Part shown: one piece after another, positions 8,670-20,961 of the stretch
Layout of the letters: each line of letters begins with the position of its first letter
Position numbering within the stretch: position 1 is the stretch's first letter
DNA from: an uncultured Lachnospiraceae bacterium
Lineage (GTDB): Bacteria > Bacillota > Clostridia > Lachnospirales > Lachnospiraceae
Length of the DNA stretch: 64,000 nt
Reading direction: 5' to 3'
Assembly: GCA_946405625.1 (NCBI GenBank)
Contig: CAMJHQ010000017.1
Coordinates: forward strand, 1 to 64,000
Notes under the pieces: generated by a model
The model's database searches: none
The model's input: only the letters and a program-made list of their open reading frames with translations
Told to the model about the DNA's origin: nothing
Program-made: the position numbers and the translations under genes

Positions 8670-9842
8670 CTAAGAAATGTACTTGTCTATGATAGCTTTA
8701 GGCAGTATTTCTCTGATAAACTCACTATCCTCTGCTATCTTCTTAGCTTCCTTTCTGGATTTAGGCAGAAGCACACTCTCACCCTGAACCTCTTCTGAAA
8801 GTGTAAGCTCATTCTTTATTCCGTAGAGTCCTGCATATATAAGAAGCGCATATGCAAGATACGGATTGCTGAGCGCATCCGGTGATCTCAGTTCAACTCT
8901 TGTGCTGCCCTTCACATCATCAATATGTATCAGCTCCGATCCACCGATTCTGGACCAGTTAACTTTATCAGGAGCCGTGCCGTTACCGAATCTGTTATAA
9001 GATGCATCCGTCGGATTAAGGAATACAGTTATATCCTTGATCTTTGAAAGAATTCCTGCTGCAACAAACTTTGCAACATCCTTTCCATCCTTATCATGTG
9101 CATAAATATTTATATGATATCCATTACCCGGTTTATCCGAAAGCGGCATAGGTGAGAAATCGGCATAGAGTCCGTTTCTGTCAGACACAGTTGCAACAAC
9201 CATTTTAAATGTAATTATCTGATCTGCAGCTTTAAGCGGCTTTCCGTAATGGAAGTCTATCTCATTCTGTCCCGGTCCTCTCTCATGGTGAGATCTTTCC
9301 GGAGTAAGCCCCATTTCTTCAATCGTAAGACAGATTTCACGTCTTATATTCTCTCCTCTGTCAAGCGGAGCGATATCCATATAACCGGCTTCATCATAAG
9401 GGATCTTTGTAGGATTGGATTCATCATCTGTTTTGAAAAGATAGAATTCCATCTCAGATCCAAACTTAAATTCTATGCCCGCCGCCTCAGCTTCTTCAAC
9501 AGCTTTTCTCAGAATATTTCTCGTATCTGCTTCAAAAGGAGTTCCGTCGGATGTACATACATCGCAGAACATTCTGAGAACTCGGCCTGAATCCGGTCTC
9601 CACGGAAGCACAGAAAGAGTTGACGGATCCGGTTTCAGGTACAGATTCGCCTCTTCGCTTCCTTCAAAGCCTCGTATTACCTTGGCATTTATCGCAATGC
9701 CGTCTTTAAAAGCCTTATGGACTTCGCTTGGCATTATAGATATATTTTTCTGAACACCGAAGGCATCCCTGAATGCAAGTCGGATAAACTTCGCATCCTC
9801 TTCTTCGATATATTCCATTACTTCAGATTCTGTAAAATTCAT
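8670..9842 (-). CDS. Divergent, C-terminally short glutamine synthetase-like protein
   Basis: 390 aa GSI-like (HHERGPGQNEIDF, GNGYHINI, SPDALSNPYLAYALL) but the NRSxxxRIP motif is replaced by GGSELIHID. Confidence 0.85.
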   Translation of the reverse strand: MNFTESEVMEYIEEEDAKFIRLAFRDAFGVQKNISIMPSEVHKAFKDGIAINAKVIRGFEGSEEANLYLKPDPSTLSVLPWRPDSGRVLRMFCDVCTSDGTPFEADTRNILRKAVEEAEAAGIEFKFGSEMEFYLFKTDDESNPTKIPYDEAGYMDIAPLDRGENIRREICLTIEEMGLTPERSHHERGPGQNEIDFHYGKPLKAADQIITFKMVVATVSDRNGLYADFSPMPLSDKPGNGYHINIYAHDKDGKDVAKFVAAGILSKIKDITVFLNPTDASYNRFGNGTAPDKVNWSRIGGSELIHIDDVKGSTRVELRSPDALSNPYLAYALLIYAGLYGIKNELTLSEEVQGESVLLPKSRKEAKKIAEDSEFIREILPKAIIDKYIS

Positions 9843-9908
9843 ATGAATTCCTTTCTCTCACATCAACACCTTTAACCAAATATCTTTCAACCGCTGACAC
9901 GGCACTTA

Positions 9909-12900
9909 CTAGATTGTGGATATTCTCGGTGTAATGTCTTCAAGAACATCCAGCAGTATCTTAACCGTATCAAGCGAAGTAAAGATCGTAACTCCGTTCA
10001 TAATAGCACATCTTCTGATCTCTATTCCGTCTCCGTAATGTATTCCGGACAGGATTGCACGTGTATTGATTATATAACTGACATATCCGGCTTCGATAGA
10101 TCTGAGAACCTCATCACTTCCGTCGCTGAGCTTTCCTCTGATTCTTGTCCTGATTCCATGTTCCTTCAGGAATTCACCTGTTCCGACAGTTGCTTCAATA
10201 TTGAAACCAAGCTCATAGAATCTTCTTACAAGAGGAAGTGCTTCTTCCTTATCCTCGTCAGCAAGAGTAACCATTACGGTTCCGTACTCCTTCATCTTGA
10301 TACCGGATGCCTGAAGTGCTTTATAAAATGCTCTCTTAAGACTTCTGTCATAACCTATAGCTTCACCTGTGGACTTCATCTCAGGTGAAAGATAAGCATC
10401 CATACCGTTAAGCTTTGCAAAGGAGAATGCCGGTGCTTTTACATACCATTTCTTTGAAGCCTCAAGCGCTTTCTCTCTTGCTTCGTCATCCGATTCATTA
10501 ATATCTGACAAAGCCTGAATCAGCTTAAGTCCGCCTTCTTCAGCGATTCCGAGATATCCCTGCTCCTCAAGGCTGTGACCAAGCATAACCTTTGTAGCGA
10601 TATCAACAAGCGGATAGCCTGTTGACTTTGAAAGGAACGGTACACTTCTTGATGCACGAGGATTAACCTCGATGATATATACATTATCCTGCTTATCTAC
10701 GATAAACTGGATATTGAAAAGTCCTACAATACCGATGCCGAGTCCAAGCTTTGTCGTATAATCGGTAATCGTCTCCTTAACCTTTTCGGAAATCGAATAA
10801 GGAGGATAAACGCTTGTACTGTCTCCCGAATGTACACCGGTTCTTTCAACAAGCTCCATGATACCCGGAAGGAATACATCCTTACCGTCACAGATAGCAT
10901 CTACCTCGACTTCCTTACCTACGATATATTTATCTACAAGAACAGGTCTGTCCTCATCTACTTCAACCGCATTCTTCAGATAATGTCTGAGCATAGTCTC
11001 GTTTGCTACAATCTCCATTGCACGTCCGCCAAGAACGAAGCTCGGTCTGACAAGCACAGGATAACCTATCTTTTCTGCTGCAGCGACACCGCTCTCGATA
11101 TCAGTAACAGCAACTCCCTTTGGATGAGGAATATCAAGACTCTCAATAACACCCTCAAAGGCATCTCTGTCTTCTGCTCTGAAGATTGCATCGCAGTCTG
11201 TTCCGATTATCTTTACTCCTCTATCTCTGAGCGGCTCAGCAAGGTTGACAGCTGTCTGTCCTCCGAGTGAAGTGATAACTCCCTCAGGCTTCTCAAGGTC
11301 GATGATATTCATGATATCTTCAGCAGTAAGCGGTTCAAAATAAAGCTTATCCGCAGTCGTATAATCCGTCGAAACAGTCTCCGGATTGTTATTTATAACT
11401 ATAGCCTCATAGCCCATTTCATGGATGGTTCTTACAGCATGTACTGTCGAATAATCGAACTCAACACCCTGTCCGATCCTTATAGGTCCCGAACCGAGAA
11501 CTATGATCTTCTTGTTGTCCGAAACAATAGACTCATTTTCCTCTTCATAAGTCGAATAGAAATACGGAACATAGCTTTCAAACTCGCTTGCACATGTATC
11601 GATCATCTTATAAACCGGACGGATATCATACTGCTTTCTCAGCTTCCATACATCATCCTCAGAAAGTCCGGTCAGCTCAGCTATATATGAATCCGAGAAT
11701 CCCATCTTCTTTGCAGAATACAGTATTTCCTTATCTATCGTTTTACCTGCAAGTTTCTCGAGATGTCTCTCAAACTCAACAATATTCCTTATCTTATCAA
11801 GGAAGAACATATCTATTCCGGTTCTGTTCATTATGACCTGAAGATCTACTCCCAGCCATATAAGCTGCGAGATCGCATAGATTCTGTCATCCGTACCATC
11901 TTCGATATACTTGAGCAGCTTCTCAACTGCCTCAACTCTGTTTTCCGGTTCCGGCTTATCAGATAAGCTCTTAACATCAAACTTCTCAAGGTGGATATGA
12001 TTTCTTCCGTCCTCAAGAGATCTGATTGCCTTAAGAAGGCTTTCCTCAAATGTACGGCCTACGCTCATTGTCTCTCCTGTTGCCTTCATCTGAGTAGAGA
12101 GCACATTTGATGCAAGCGTAAACTTATCAAACGGGAATCTAGGCATCTTTGTAACGATATAATCCAGTGCAGGCTCAAAGCATGCCGGCGTGTTAGCAAG
12201 CTGAATCTCATCAAGATTCATTCCTACTGCTATCTTTGCCGAAACTCTCGCAATCGGATATCCGCTTGCCTTGGATGCAAGTGCAGAAGACCTCGATACA
12301 CGAGGATTAACTTCGATAACAAAATAATTAAAGGACTGTGGATCAAGTGCAAACTGGCAGTTACATCCGCCCTTTACTCCGAGAGCTCTGATGATCTTAA
12401 GCGCACTGTCACGGAGCATGTGATATTCCTTATTGGTAAGAGTCTGGCTAGGAGCTACTACTATTGAGTCTCCCGTATGGATTCCTACAGGATCGAGGTT
12501 CTCCATGTTGCAGACTACGAGAGCCGTATCATTGGCATCTCTCATTACTTCGTACTCTATTTCCTTGTATCCCTTAATACTCTTCTCAACGAGTACCTGA
12601 TGAACCGGCGAGAGCGCAAGTGCGTTCTTCATCATATCGGCCATTTCCTCAGGATTGTCGGCAAATCCGCCGCCTGTACCGCCAAGTGTAAATGCAGGTC
12701 TGAGGATAACCGGGTATCCGATTTCCTCTGCCGCTTTAAGTCCTTCTTCAACTGTATATGTTATCTCTGAAGGTACCACAGGTTCTCCAAGCTTTTCACA
12801 AAGCTCTTTAAACTCTTCTCTATCCTCTGCACATCGGATACTTGCAGCATCTGTTCCGAGAAGCTCTATCTCACATTCTGCAAGAACTCCCTTATCATTA

Positions 12901-13205
12901 AGCTGCATGGCAAGATTAAGACCTGTCTGTCCTCCGATTCCCGGAACTATCGCATCCGGTCTCTCATAACGACATATACGAGCCAGATACTCAAGTGTGA
13001 GCGGTTCCATATAAACCTTGTCTGCAATCATTGTATCTGTCATTATCGTAGCAGGATTTGAATTGGCAAGTATTACCTCATAGCCTTCTTCCTTAAGTGC
13101 AAGGCAGGCCTGAGTTCCTGCATAATCAAACTCTGCTGCCTGTCCTATAACGATAGGACCGGATCCTATAACTAAAATCTTATGTAGATCTTTTCTCTTT
13201 GGCAT
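9909..13205 (-). CDS. carB: Carbamoyl-phosphate synthase large subunit
   Basis: 1098 aa with duplicated ATP-grasp; [33 protein letters not shown]. Confidence 0.98.
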   Translation of the reverse strand: MPKRKDLHKILVIGSGPIVIGQAAEFDYAGTQACLALKEEGYEVILANSNPATIMTDTMIADKVYMEPLTLEYLARICRYERPDAIVPGIGGQTGLNLAMQLNDKGVLAECEIELLGTDAASIRCAEDREEFKELCEKLGEPVVPSEITYTVEEGLKAAEEIGYPVILRPAFTLGGTGGGFADNPEEMADMMKNALALSPVHQVLVEKSIKGYKEIEYEVMRDANDTALVVCNMENLDPVGIHTGDSIVVAPSQTLTNKEYHMLRDSALKIIRALGVKGGCNCQFALDPQSFNYFVIEVNPRVSRSSALASKASGYPIARVSAKIAVGMNLDEIQLANTPACFEPALDYIVTKMPRFPFDKFTLASNVLSTQMKATGETMSVGRTFEESLLKAIRSLEDGRNHIHLEKFDVKSLSDKPEPENRVEAVEKLLKYIEDGTDDRIYAISQLIWLGVDLQVIMNRTGIDMFFLDKIRNIVEFERHLEKLAGKTIDKEILYSAKKMGFSDSYIAELTGLSEDDVWKLRKQYDIRPVYKMIDTCASEFESYVPYFYSTYEEENESIVSDNKKIIVLGSGPIRIGQGVEFDYSTVHAVRTIHEMGYEAIVINNNPETVSTDYTTADKLYFEPLTAEDIMNIIDLEKPEGVITSLGGQTAVNLAEPLRDRGVKIIGTDCDAIFRAEDRDAFEGVIESLDIPHPKGVAVTDIESGVAAAEKIGYPVLVRPSFVLGGRAMEIVANETMLRHYLKNAVEVDEDRPVLVDKYIVGKEVEVDAICDGKDVFLPGIMELVERTGVHSGDSTSVYPPYSISEKVKETITDYTTKLGLGIGIVGLFNIQFIVDKQDNVYIIEVNPRASRSVPFLSKSTGYPLVDIATKVMLGHSLEEQGYLGIAEEGGLKLIQALSDINESDDEAREKALEASKKWYVKAPAFSFAKLNGMDAYLSPEMKSTGEAIGYDRSLKRAFYKALQASGIKMKEYGTVMVTLADEDKEEALPLVRRFYELGFNIEATVGTGEFLKEHGIRTRIRGKLSDGSDEVLRSIEAGYVSYIINTRAILSGIHYGDGIEIRRCAIMNGVTIFTSLDTVKILLDVLEDITPRISTI

Positions 13206-13250
13206 TTTTTATCCCTCTTTTATACGGATATTTTTTGAATATTTTATCGC

Positions 13251-14345
13251 TTATCTGCTCTCTTTGAAAAGACTCATCTTCTCGATAAATCTTTCGAAAA
13301 GGTATGTGCTGTCCTGTGGTCCCGGTGCACTCTCAGGATGATACTGTACCGAAAATGTAAATCCATCCTCCGAGGCAAGACCCTCAACAGTATTATCAAG
13401 AAGATTGATATGTGATACCTTAAGTCCCGTACCGGCTACAGTTGAATCATCAACAGCATAGCTGTGATTCTGACTTGTTATCTCAATCTTTCCTGTTGAT
13501 ATATCCTTAACAGGATGATTGCCTCCTCTATGTCCGAATTTAAGCTTATAAGTTTTAGCACCATGCGAAAGAGCTATCAGCTGATGTCCCAGACATATTC
13601 CGAACATAGGAAGCTTTCCTTTAAGTGCTTTAAGCGTCTCAATAACCTCCGGAACATCTTCCGGATCTCCCGGTCCGTTAGATATAAAAAGTCCGTCCGG
13701 CTTCATTTTCAGGATTTCGTCAGCCGATGTCCTGTAAGGGACAACAGTAACATTACATCCATGAGAATTAAGCTCTCGGACGATATTCATCTTCATGCCG
13801 CAATCAATAGCGACAACATTATATTTGGGATTCGAGGTTCTCGAATACCACTTTTTCTTACAGCTGCATCTTGAAACCGCATCATGAGGCAGTTCGGTCT
13901 CTTTAAGAATGCTGAGACCTTCCTCAAGTGACGTGTCTATTCCTGTCACAAGAACCTTACGGGAACCATGATCCCTGATACTTCTGACAAGCTTTCTTGT
14001 ATCGATTCCGTAAATTCCCGGAACATCCGCATCCTCAAGCAGCTCCGAAAGAGTTCTTGTGAAGCGGAAATTGGACGGATTATCATTAACCTCACGAACG
14101 ATCAACGCTCCGAGATTAAGCATCTTGCTTTCGAAATCTTCATCTGTGATACCGTAATTTCCGATCAGTGGATAAGACATCACTATAGCCTGATCCGTAT
14201 ATGACGGGTCGGATATTATCTCCTGATAACCCGCCATAGACGTATTGAATACAATTTCGGCAACAACCTGCCTGTCAGCACCGAAGCCGTATCCTAAATA
14301 TTCACTGCCGTCTTCCAATATGATTTTCTTATTAAATGCAGTCAT
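13251..14345 (-). CDS. carA: Carbamoyl-phosphate synthase small (glutaminase) subunit
   Basis: GICLGHQLIALSHGAKTYKLKFGHRGGNHPV; start chosen at MTAFNKKIILEDG. Confidence 0.97.
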   Translation of the reverse strand: MTAFNKKIILEDGSEYLGYGFGADRQVVAEIVFNTSMAGYQEIISDPSYTDQAIVMSYPLIGNYGITDEDFESKMLNLGALIVREVNDNPSNFRFTRTLSELLEDADVPGIYGIDTRKLVRSIRDHGSRKVLVTGIDTSLEEGLSILKETELPHDAVSRCSCKKKWYSRTSNPKYNVVAIDCGMKMNIVRELNSHGCNVTVVPYRTSADEILKMKPDGLFISNGPGDPEDVPEVIETLKALKGKLPMFGICLGHQLIALSHGAKTYKLKFGHRGGNHPVKDISTGKIEITSQNHSYAVDDSTVAGTGLKVSHINLLDNTVEGLASEDGFTFSVQYHPESAPGPQDSTYLFERFIEKMSLFKESR

Positions 14346-14446
14346 ATTCTTCTTCCTCAGTTTATTTATATTTTTATTCAGTAAGAAGCTAGTTTCCGTG
14401 ATTACCATCTATCATGATCCGACTGATGGCATCTTAATTATCATAC

Positions 14447-16105
14447 TTACTGAACATTAAGCGCACTTTCAACGAACTTGCGGAATACCGGATGAGGCCT
14501 GTTAGGTCTCGACTTGAATTCCGGATGATATTGCACTCCGATAAAGAACGGATGATCCTTTATCTCTACAGTCTCGACAAGTTCCCCGTCAGGAGACTGT
14601 CCGGATATAACAAGACCCGCAGATGTAAGTATATCACGATACTCATTATTAAACTCATATCTGTGGCGATGACGCTCATGAATAACACGTCTTGGTTCTC
14701 CGTTTGTTCCAAACGATACAACTTCAGTATCTGAAACATCCGCTCCGTCAGCGAAATAACAGCTCTCCAGAAGTGTACCCGGTGTAACCGCACAAGGATA
14801 GCTTCCAAGACGAAGCGTTCCTCCCTTATTAACACTGTCAGACTGGCCAGGCATAAAATCAATAACTTTTACATCTGTTGCATTATGGAACTCTCCGGAG
14901 CAGGCATCCTTCAGCCCTGCTGCATTTCTTGCATATTCAATAACCGCAATCTGCATACCGAGACATATTCCGAAATACGGAAGCTTATGCTCTCTCGAAT
15001 ACTTTGCAGCAAGAACCATTCCTTCGATACCTCTGTCTCCGAATCCGCCCGGAACAATGATTCCGTCTACGTTCTTGAGTCTCTCATCAACATTTTCCTC
15101 GTTCAGCTCCTCTGAATCGATCCAATCGATCGTCACATGAGCATTAAGAGCAAATCCTGAATGGTTAAGTGCTTCCGCAACAGAAAGATATGCATCATGA
15201 AGCTGAACATACTTTCCTACAAGTCCGATAGTTACTTCTTTTTCTCTGGAATCTATATTGCTTACCATCTTCTTCCATTCAGTAAGATCCGGCTCACGAG
15301 CATCAAGTCCGAGTTCTCTGCAGACTACCTTCGAAAGTCCTGCATCCTCCAGCATGAGTGGTGCAGCATAAAGGCTCGGCAGAGTTCTGTTCTCTATTAC
15401 GCAGTCTTCTTTTACATTGCAGAACATAGATATCTTCTTGAAAATAGATGGCTCAAGCGGTTCATCGCATCTGAGTACGATTATATCAGGACGCACTCCC
15501 ATACCCTGAAGTTCCTTAACCGAATGCTGTGTCGGCTTTGACTTATGCTCATCCGAACCATGAAGGAACGGAACCAGCGTAACATGGATAAAGAGGCTGT
15601 CCTCCTTAGGCACTTCAAGAGATATCTGTCTTACAGCTTCAATAAACGGCTGTGATTCTATATCACCTATAGTTCCTCCGATCTCGGTGATAACTATATC
15701 GGCATCGGTCTCATTGCCTACTCTGTAAACGAATTCCTTGATCTCATTTGTTATATGCGGAATAACCTGAACCGTGGAACCGAGATACTTACCCTCACGT
15801 TCCTTATTCAGCACATTCCAGTATACCTTACCTGACGTAAGATTTGAATACTTATTAAGATTTTCATCGATAAATCTTTCATAATGTCCGAGATCCAGAT
15901 CTGTCTCCGCACCATCCTCGGTTACATATACTTCTCCATGCTGATAAGGACTCATCGTACCCGGATCTACATTTATATATGGATCCAGCTTCTGTGCAGC
16001 AACCTTATATCCTCTGGCCTTAAGCAGTCTTCCGAGTGAAGCTGCTGTTATTCCCTTTCCAAGGCCGGAAACAACACCGCCTGTTACAAAAATGTACTTA
16101 GCCAT
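14447..16105 (-). CDS. pyrG: CTP synthase
   Basis: [33 protein letters not shown]-terminal GATase. Confidence 0.98.
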   Translation of the reverse strand: MAKYIFVTGGVVSGLGKGITAASLGRLLKARGYKVAAQKLDPYINVDPGTMSPYQHGEVYVTEDGAETDLDLGHYERFIDENLNKYSNLTSGKVYWNVLNKEREGKYLGSTVQVIPHITNEIKEFVYRVGNETDADIVITEIGGTIGDIESQPFIEAVRQISLEVPKEDSLFIHVTLVPFLHGSDEHKSKPTQHSVKELQGMGVRPDIIVLRCDEPLEPSIFKKISMFCNVKEDCVIENRTLPSLYAAPLMLEDAGLSKVVCRELGLDAREPDLTEWKKMVSNIDSREKEVTIGLVGKYVQLHDAYLSVAEALNHSGFALNAHVTIDWIDSEELNEENVDERLKNVDGIIVPGGFGDRGIEGMVLAAKYSREHKLPYFGICLGMQIAVIEYARNAAGLKDACSGEFHNATDVKVIDFMPGQSDSVNKGGTLRLGSYPCAVTPGTLLESCYFADGADVSDTEVVSFGTNGEPRRVIHERHRHRYEFNNEYRDILTSAGLVISGQSPDGELVETVEIKDHPFFIGVQYHPEFKSRPNRPHPVFRKFVESALNVQ

Positions 16106-16150
16106 TGTAAATCTCCTATATTATAATCCTATCTCGTGCTCTCATCCTTG

Positions 16151-18028
16151 TTACTCAACAGTTACACTCTTTGCCAGATTTCTCGGCTTATCAACATCAA
16201 GTCCCTTTGATACGCTTATATAATATCCGAGAAGCTGCAGCGGAATTACAGCAAGTAGTCCTGTGAAGGCTCCTTCAGTCTCCGGTATATGAACCAGGAA
16301 ATCGACCTTCTCAAGTGCTGTCTCATCATTCTCACTTGTAACACCCATCAGATATGCTCCTCTGGCCTTACATTCAACCATATTACTGATAGTTTTCTCG
16401 ATCAGTCTCTTCTCGGTAAGAACACCTATTATCAGCGTTCCGTCTTCTACAAGACTTATAGTACCGTGCTTTAACTCTCCTGCAGCATAAGCCTCACTGT
16501 GTATATAACTTATCTCCTTCAGCTTAAGGCTTCCCTCCATGCTGACAGCATAGTCCACGCCTCGTCCGATAAAGAAGATATCATGTGCATTTGAATATCT
16601 TGAAGCAAGCCACTGGATACGTCCCTTTTCTTTCTTTGTAAGAATTTCCGAAACCTTATCCGGCAGTATCTTTAGCTCCTTAATATATGCTTTATATTTT
16701 TCTTCTGTAATATTTCCTCTTACATAAGCAAACTTTACCGCTATACAGTACATAGTGATAAGCTGCGATGTATACGCCTTTGTCGTTGCAACCGCAATCT
16801 CCGGACCCGCCTTTGTGTAGATCACATCATCGGCCTCTCTTGCAATGCTCGACCCTTCAACATTTACAATCCCAAGCGTCCTTATTCCTTTAGCCTTTGC
16901 TATTCTGAGTGCCTCAAGGCTGTCTGCAGTCTCTCCTGACTGGGAAATAATGATCACCAGTGAATTCGGACTGCAAAGTATCTTCCTGTATCTGAATTCA
17001 GAAGCCAGCTCAACTCTGACGGGAACCTCTGCCATTTCTTCTATGACATACTGTGCATTCATTCCGACATGCCATGCAGAACCGCATGCCACAATATTGA
17101 TCGAATCAAATCCCCTGATAGCATCATCATCCAAGCCTACACCCGAAAAATCGATCTCACCGTTATTCACTATACTGTCCAGTGTATCTCTGAGAGCACT
17201 CGGCTGCTCATAGATTTCCTTCATCATGTAATGCTCATAGCCGTTCTTTCCGGCAGCCTTTGCATCTAAAGTGATCTCCTTGCAAGGAACATCCACCTCA
17301 TCTCCGTTCAAGTCAAAGAAATGTACCTCTCCCGGAAGCACTCTTGCAGACTGCTGGTTTTCGATATAATAAACATTTCTTGTAAACTTAAGAACCGCAG
17401 GAACATCCGATGCGATAAAGGACTCATCACCATCTATACCAATGATCATCGGGCTGTCCTTTCTTGCAGCATATATTTCTCCCGGATAATCCTTGAACAT
17501 AAGGACAAGTGCGTAGCTTCCGCGCACTCTGAGCATCATTCTGTTTATCGCATCTATGGGGCCGTTCTTATACTTCTTATAGTAGTAATCCACAGTCTTC
17601 ACAGCCACCTCGGTATCTGTATCACTGTAGAACTGATATCCGTGCTTTATGAGCTTTTCCTTAAGCTCTTCATAGTTTTCTATGATACCGTTATGGACAC
17701 CGATTACATTTGAATCCGAGTAATCAATGTTTGCCGGATCGAATATATCGCTGACATGCGGATGTGCATTAATCTCATTCGGTTCACCGTGAGTTGCCCA
17801 TCTGGTATGTCCTATTCCGCAGCTGCCCGGGAGTGCGGTTCCGTTCTCGGTTTTTTCGATCAGATTCTTCAGTTTTCCTGTTGCTTTCTCTACTCTTATA
17901 ACTCCGTCATCTCCGAGAACTGCCATTCCCGCCGAATCATAACCTCTATATTCAAGCTTTCCTAGACCGTCCAGCAGTACCTCTGCAGCCTGCCTCTTCT
18001 TACCAAGAAATCCGACTATTCCGCACAT
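16151..18028 (-). CDS. glmS: Glutamine-fructose-6-phosphate aminotransferase (isomerizing)
   Basis: MCGIVGFLGKKRQAAEVLLDGLGKLEYRGYDSAG; SIS domains; DKPRNLAKSVTVE end. Confidence 0.98.
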   Translation of the reverse strand: MCGIVGFLGKKRQAAEVLLDGLGKLEYRGYDSAGMAVLGDDGVIRVEKATGKLKNLIEKTENGTALPGSCGIGHTRWATHGEPNEINAHPHVSDIFDPANIDYSDSNVIGVHNGIIENYEELKEKLIKHGYQFYSDTDTEVAVKTVDYYYKKYKNGPIDAINRMMLRVRGSYALVLMFKDYPGEIYAARKDSPMIIGIDGDESFIASDVPAVLKFTRNVYYIENQQSARVLPGEVHFFDLNGDEVDVPCKEITLDAKAAGKNGYEHYMMKEIYEQPSALRDTLDSIVNNGEIDFSGVGLDDDAIRGFDSINIVACGSAWHVGMNAQYVIEEMAEVPVRVELASEFRYRKILCSPNSLVIIISQSGETADSLEALRIAKAKGIRTLGIVNVEGSSIAREADDVIYTKAGPEIAVATTKAYTSQLITMYCIAVKFAYVRGNITEEKYKAYIKELKILPDKVSEILTKKEKGRIQWLASRYSNAHDIFFIGRGVDYAVSMEGSLKLKEISYIHSEAYAAGELKHGTISLVEDGTLIIGVLTEKRLIEKTISNMVECKARGAYLMGVTSENDETALEKVDFLVHIPETEGAFTGLLAVIPLQLLGYYISVSKGLDVDKPRNLAKSVTVE

Positions 18029-18108
18029 GATATCCTCCTAAATATATGAATGGTATTATGCCTTTTGAACATCCGATCTTCATCGAATGCATATCAAAAA
18101 TCTAAAAG

Positions 18109-18141
18109 AGGCACTTCGAGCCATAAAAACCCGAAGCGCCT
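18109..18141 (-). promoter_or_regulatory. Leader terminator hairpin of the GCAARGGCGC family upstream of glmS
   Basis: Minus: ggcaAAGGCGCTTCGGG-tttttatgg-CTCGAAGTGCCTcttttaga. Confidence 0.8.
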
Positions 18142-18182
18142 TTGCCTCAAAATCAATTTCGTTTATTTTTTAAACAATTATC

Positions 18183-18210
18183 AGTATATTACTTTATTTT
18201 CAAAAGTCAA
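18183..18210 (-). promoter_or_regulatory. Promoter of the glmS operon
   Basis: Minus cTTGACTtttgaaaataaagtaaTATACTgataattg; near-identical to the gltB promoter. Confidence 0.75.
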
Positions 18211-18281
18211 GTTGGATTTTACTATTTTCCGTAAATTTTTCTACTATATAATAGCCCCAAATCAGTATCGCCTGAAATGTC

Positions 18282-19175
18282 CTAATTCCGCTCATCCGAC
18301 GGCAGAGTTAATAGTATTTTAAAGCTCTCCTCATCCTGTACCGCAGAGATGCTGCCGCCCATCTTCTCGGCGAAGCCCTTACATATATAAAGCCCGAGTC
18401 CCGCACCGCCTGTTGAACGGGCCGAATCACCCTTTACAAATCTGTCGAATATCCTGTCAGTATCTATCTTATCTCCCGGATCGGTGATTATACTGAGTTC
18501 CGTCATTCCGCCGTTTTCCGGAGTGATCACGAAATCCAGCCTTCTTGCGGAATATTTAACCGCATTGGATATAAGATTCTGTATTATCCTGACAAGCTTC
18601 TTCTTATCAGCATAAACATATATATTCTGTTCCGACTGCTCGAAGGACGGCTCAAGACCACGTCTGTCAATCTCCGGACTCTCTGCAAGTATCTCTTCGC
18701 AGATGATCTCGCAAATGTTCACTTTAACCGGTTCGATATCAACCTGCCCCGATTCTATAAGCGATAATTCGAAGAAGTCATTTACCAGCTTATTGAGATA
18801 TCGGGCTCTTTCAAGTGCGATTTCTATATTTGCGATCATCTCTTCACGATTCTCGGTTTTCTCCGCAATCTGAAGATAACCTATTATAGAAGTAAGCGGC
18901 GTTCTCATATCATGAGATATCATGGATATCGACTCACGCATCTTGCCTTCCTCTTCTTTACCTTCGGCTTTGATCTCCAATATATATTCGTAAAGGTGAT
19001 TAACTTCAATGATCATATTCTGCAGATCTTTGTCCACAAAATCGACATTCATCTGCCGCTTATCAGGGTTGTTCTTCATTTCTCCGATAACCCTTTTCAT
19101 CTGACTCTTCATCAGGATCAGCTTAACAGATAAAAAGAGGACCAGTGCTATAAGTATGATAACAACATATAACAT
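18282..19175 (-). CDS. Sensor histidine kinase
   Basis: ISHDMRTPLTSIIGYLQIAEKT, NLISNAVKYSA, GGAGLGLYICKGFAEKMGG. Confidence 0.93.
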   Translation of the reverse strand: MLYVVIILIALVLFLSVKLILMKSQMKRVIGEMKNNPDKRQMNVDFVDKDLQNMIIEVNHLYEYILEIKAEGKEEEGKMRESISMISHDMRTPLTSIIGYLQIAEKTENREEMIANIEIALERARYLNKLVNDFFELSLIESGQVDIEPVKVNICEIICEEILAESPEIDRRGLEPSFEQSEQNIYVYADKKKLVRIIQNLISNAVKYSARRLDFVITPENGGMTELSIITDPGDKIDTDRIFDRFVKGDSARSTGGAGLGLYICKGFAEKMGGSISAVQDEESFKILLTLPSDERN

Positions 19176-19200
19176 AACAGGTCCTCCTTGTTTCGATTAA

Positions 19201-19923
19201 TTAATTTGATACGTCGCGCTTGTTAAAGAATCTGATTGTAACCGTAACAAACACTACGATTGCTATTATCGCACATATTGCGCACGGTATCAAATCCGAA
19301 TTAGATGAGCTCCTTGCAAAGCAGAGGAAGGAATGATCGTAAATAACATTTCCATAAAGGAGATTTCTGAGGATATTTCCACCGATAAATGCAACTGATA
19401 CACAGGCAAACAGTGCAGTATATGCATTTCCGCAGATATAAGCTATAAGCATATAAAATGCATTCATAGCAATCATCTGAAGAATAACAACACCTACCCA
19501 GACAATGTCTTTCTTATTAAATCCGTCAAATGAATAACCGAAGCCTCTGCCGTATCGAATCGTGGTTTCTACTGCAAGACCTAGGTGGAATATAGTTGTC
19601 AAGATGCTTGTTGCCATGAGCTGGCTGATAACTATCTTCCATCTTTGATTTCCTGTAACGATAACTCTGTGCAGAGTTCGGTTCGTAAAATCAATTCCGA
19701 CATACCATGCGATAAGCATTCCGATCAGAAATGAAAATGATAAGTCCGATATACCGTCTTTGAATCCGTCATACATACGACCGTTCGGAAATGCATCGAT
19801 ATAAGACTGCTTAATTCCGACTATAAGATCATAAATCACCAAAAACACCAGAAATCCCATACTAGCATAAAACGGAGTAAATCTTCTCATTTTGTATCTT
19901 TCTATTTTAAACAGATTAAGCAT
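19201..19923 (-). CDS. ABC transporter permease (ABC-2 type)
   Basis: Multi-TM protein directly after its ATPase. Confidence 0.8.
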   Translation of the reverse strand: MLNLFKIERYKMRRFTPFYASMGFLVFLVIYDLIVGIKQSYIDAFPNGRMYDGFKDGISDLSFSFLIGMLIAWYVGIDFTNRTLHRVIVTGNQRWKIVISQLMATSILTTIFHLGLAVETTIRYGRGFGYSFDGFNKKDIVWVGVVILQMIAMNAFYMLIAYICGNAYTALFACVSVAFIGGNILRNLLYGNVIYDHSFLCFARSSSNSDLIPCAICAIIAIVVFVTVTIRFFNKRDVSN

Positions 19924-20839
19924 TTGCTTCTCCTCCTGTAATTGTCATAAAATAATCTTCAAGTGACTGCTCTTTCTCGGAGAGCTCGGATATAAGTATT
20001 CCCGCTTCCATAAGATACTTTGAAAGCTCTGTCTTCATTTCAGGTTTTCCGTATATCTTTACAGTATCATCAGCTTCAACCTTATAGGATGTACCCGGAA
20101 AATGCTTTTCGAGGATTGTTACTGTTTCCGGAATGTTACTGTCTTTAACCTGAATATATTGACTGCATTTTTCTTCAAGCATTTCATGTGTATCGGTTTC
20201 TATTATTCTTCCTTTATGAATAAAGATAAAGTCCGTTGCCAGAAGATAAAGCTCACTTAAAATGTGGCTTGATACGAAGATCGTACATTCTCTTTCTTCA
20301 TTTATCTTCTTTAACATGTTTCTGAGAGCGATTATATTCTTCGGATCCAGTCCGTTTATCGGCTCATCCAGTATAAGGAACTGCGGATTTGCTATCATTG
20401 CCATTGCAATTCCAAGTCTCTGCTTCATTCCCATGGAAAGCTTCTTTGCAGCTTTTTTCTGATGTTCTGTCAGTTCCACAAGTTCGATAACTTTGTCTGT
20501 AGCTGATTTATCAGGATTACCTACCAGCATTCTCTGGATCTCAACATTCTGTCTCACTGTGTACTTCGGATAAAGATAAGGACCTTCGATCATAGTTCCT
20601 ACCATTTTTCTTTTAGCTTCTATAGCTTTCGGATCACTTTCTCCCATCAGTGAATAATCACCGGATGTAGGAAAGATAAGTCCGGATATTATCTTCATAA
20701 ATGTACTCTTACCTGCACCATTTTCTCCGATAAAGCCGTATATATGATTTTTCTTTAATGTTACACTCACATTATCAAGTGCAACCGTGCCTTTATACTT
20801 CTTCGAAAGATTTCTTGTTTCAAGTATTACATCACTCAT
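19916..20839 (-). CDS. ABC transporter ATP-binding protein
   Basis: GENGAGKSTFMKIISG, LSMGMKQRLGIAMAMIANPQFLILDEP. Confidence 0.95.
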   Translation of the reverse strand: MSDVILETRNLSKKYKGTVALDNVSVTLKKNHIYGFIGENGAGKSTFMKIISGLIFPTSGDYSLMGESDPKAIEAKRKMVGTMIEGPYLYPKYTVRQNVEIQRMLVGNPDKSATDKVIELVELTEHQKKAAKKLSMGMKQRLGIAMAMIANPQFLILDEPINGLDPKNIIALRNMLKKINEERECTIFVSSHILSELYLLATDFIFIHKGRIIETDTHEMLEEKCSQYIQVKDSNIPETVTILEKHFPGTSYKVEADDTVKIYGKPEMKTELSKYLMEAGILISELSEKEQSLEDYFMTITGGEANA

Positions 20840-20961
20840 TTTTATAAGTTCCTTTCCTTTTGATGGTGCAAGTATATAATACGACTTTAAGAAAATTATT
20901 CATCAATCCTAAAGAAAAACTAAAGATTGAGATTAATTCTAAAGAATATAAAATGAAAATT

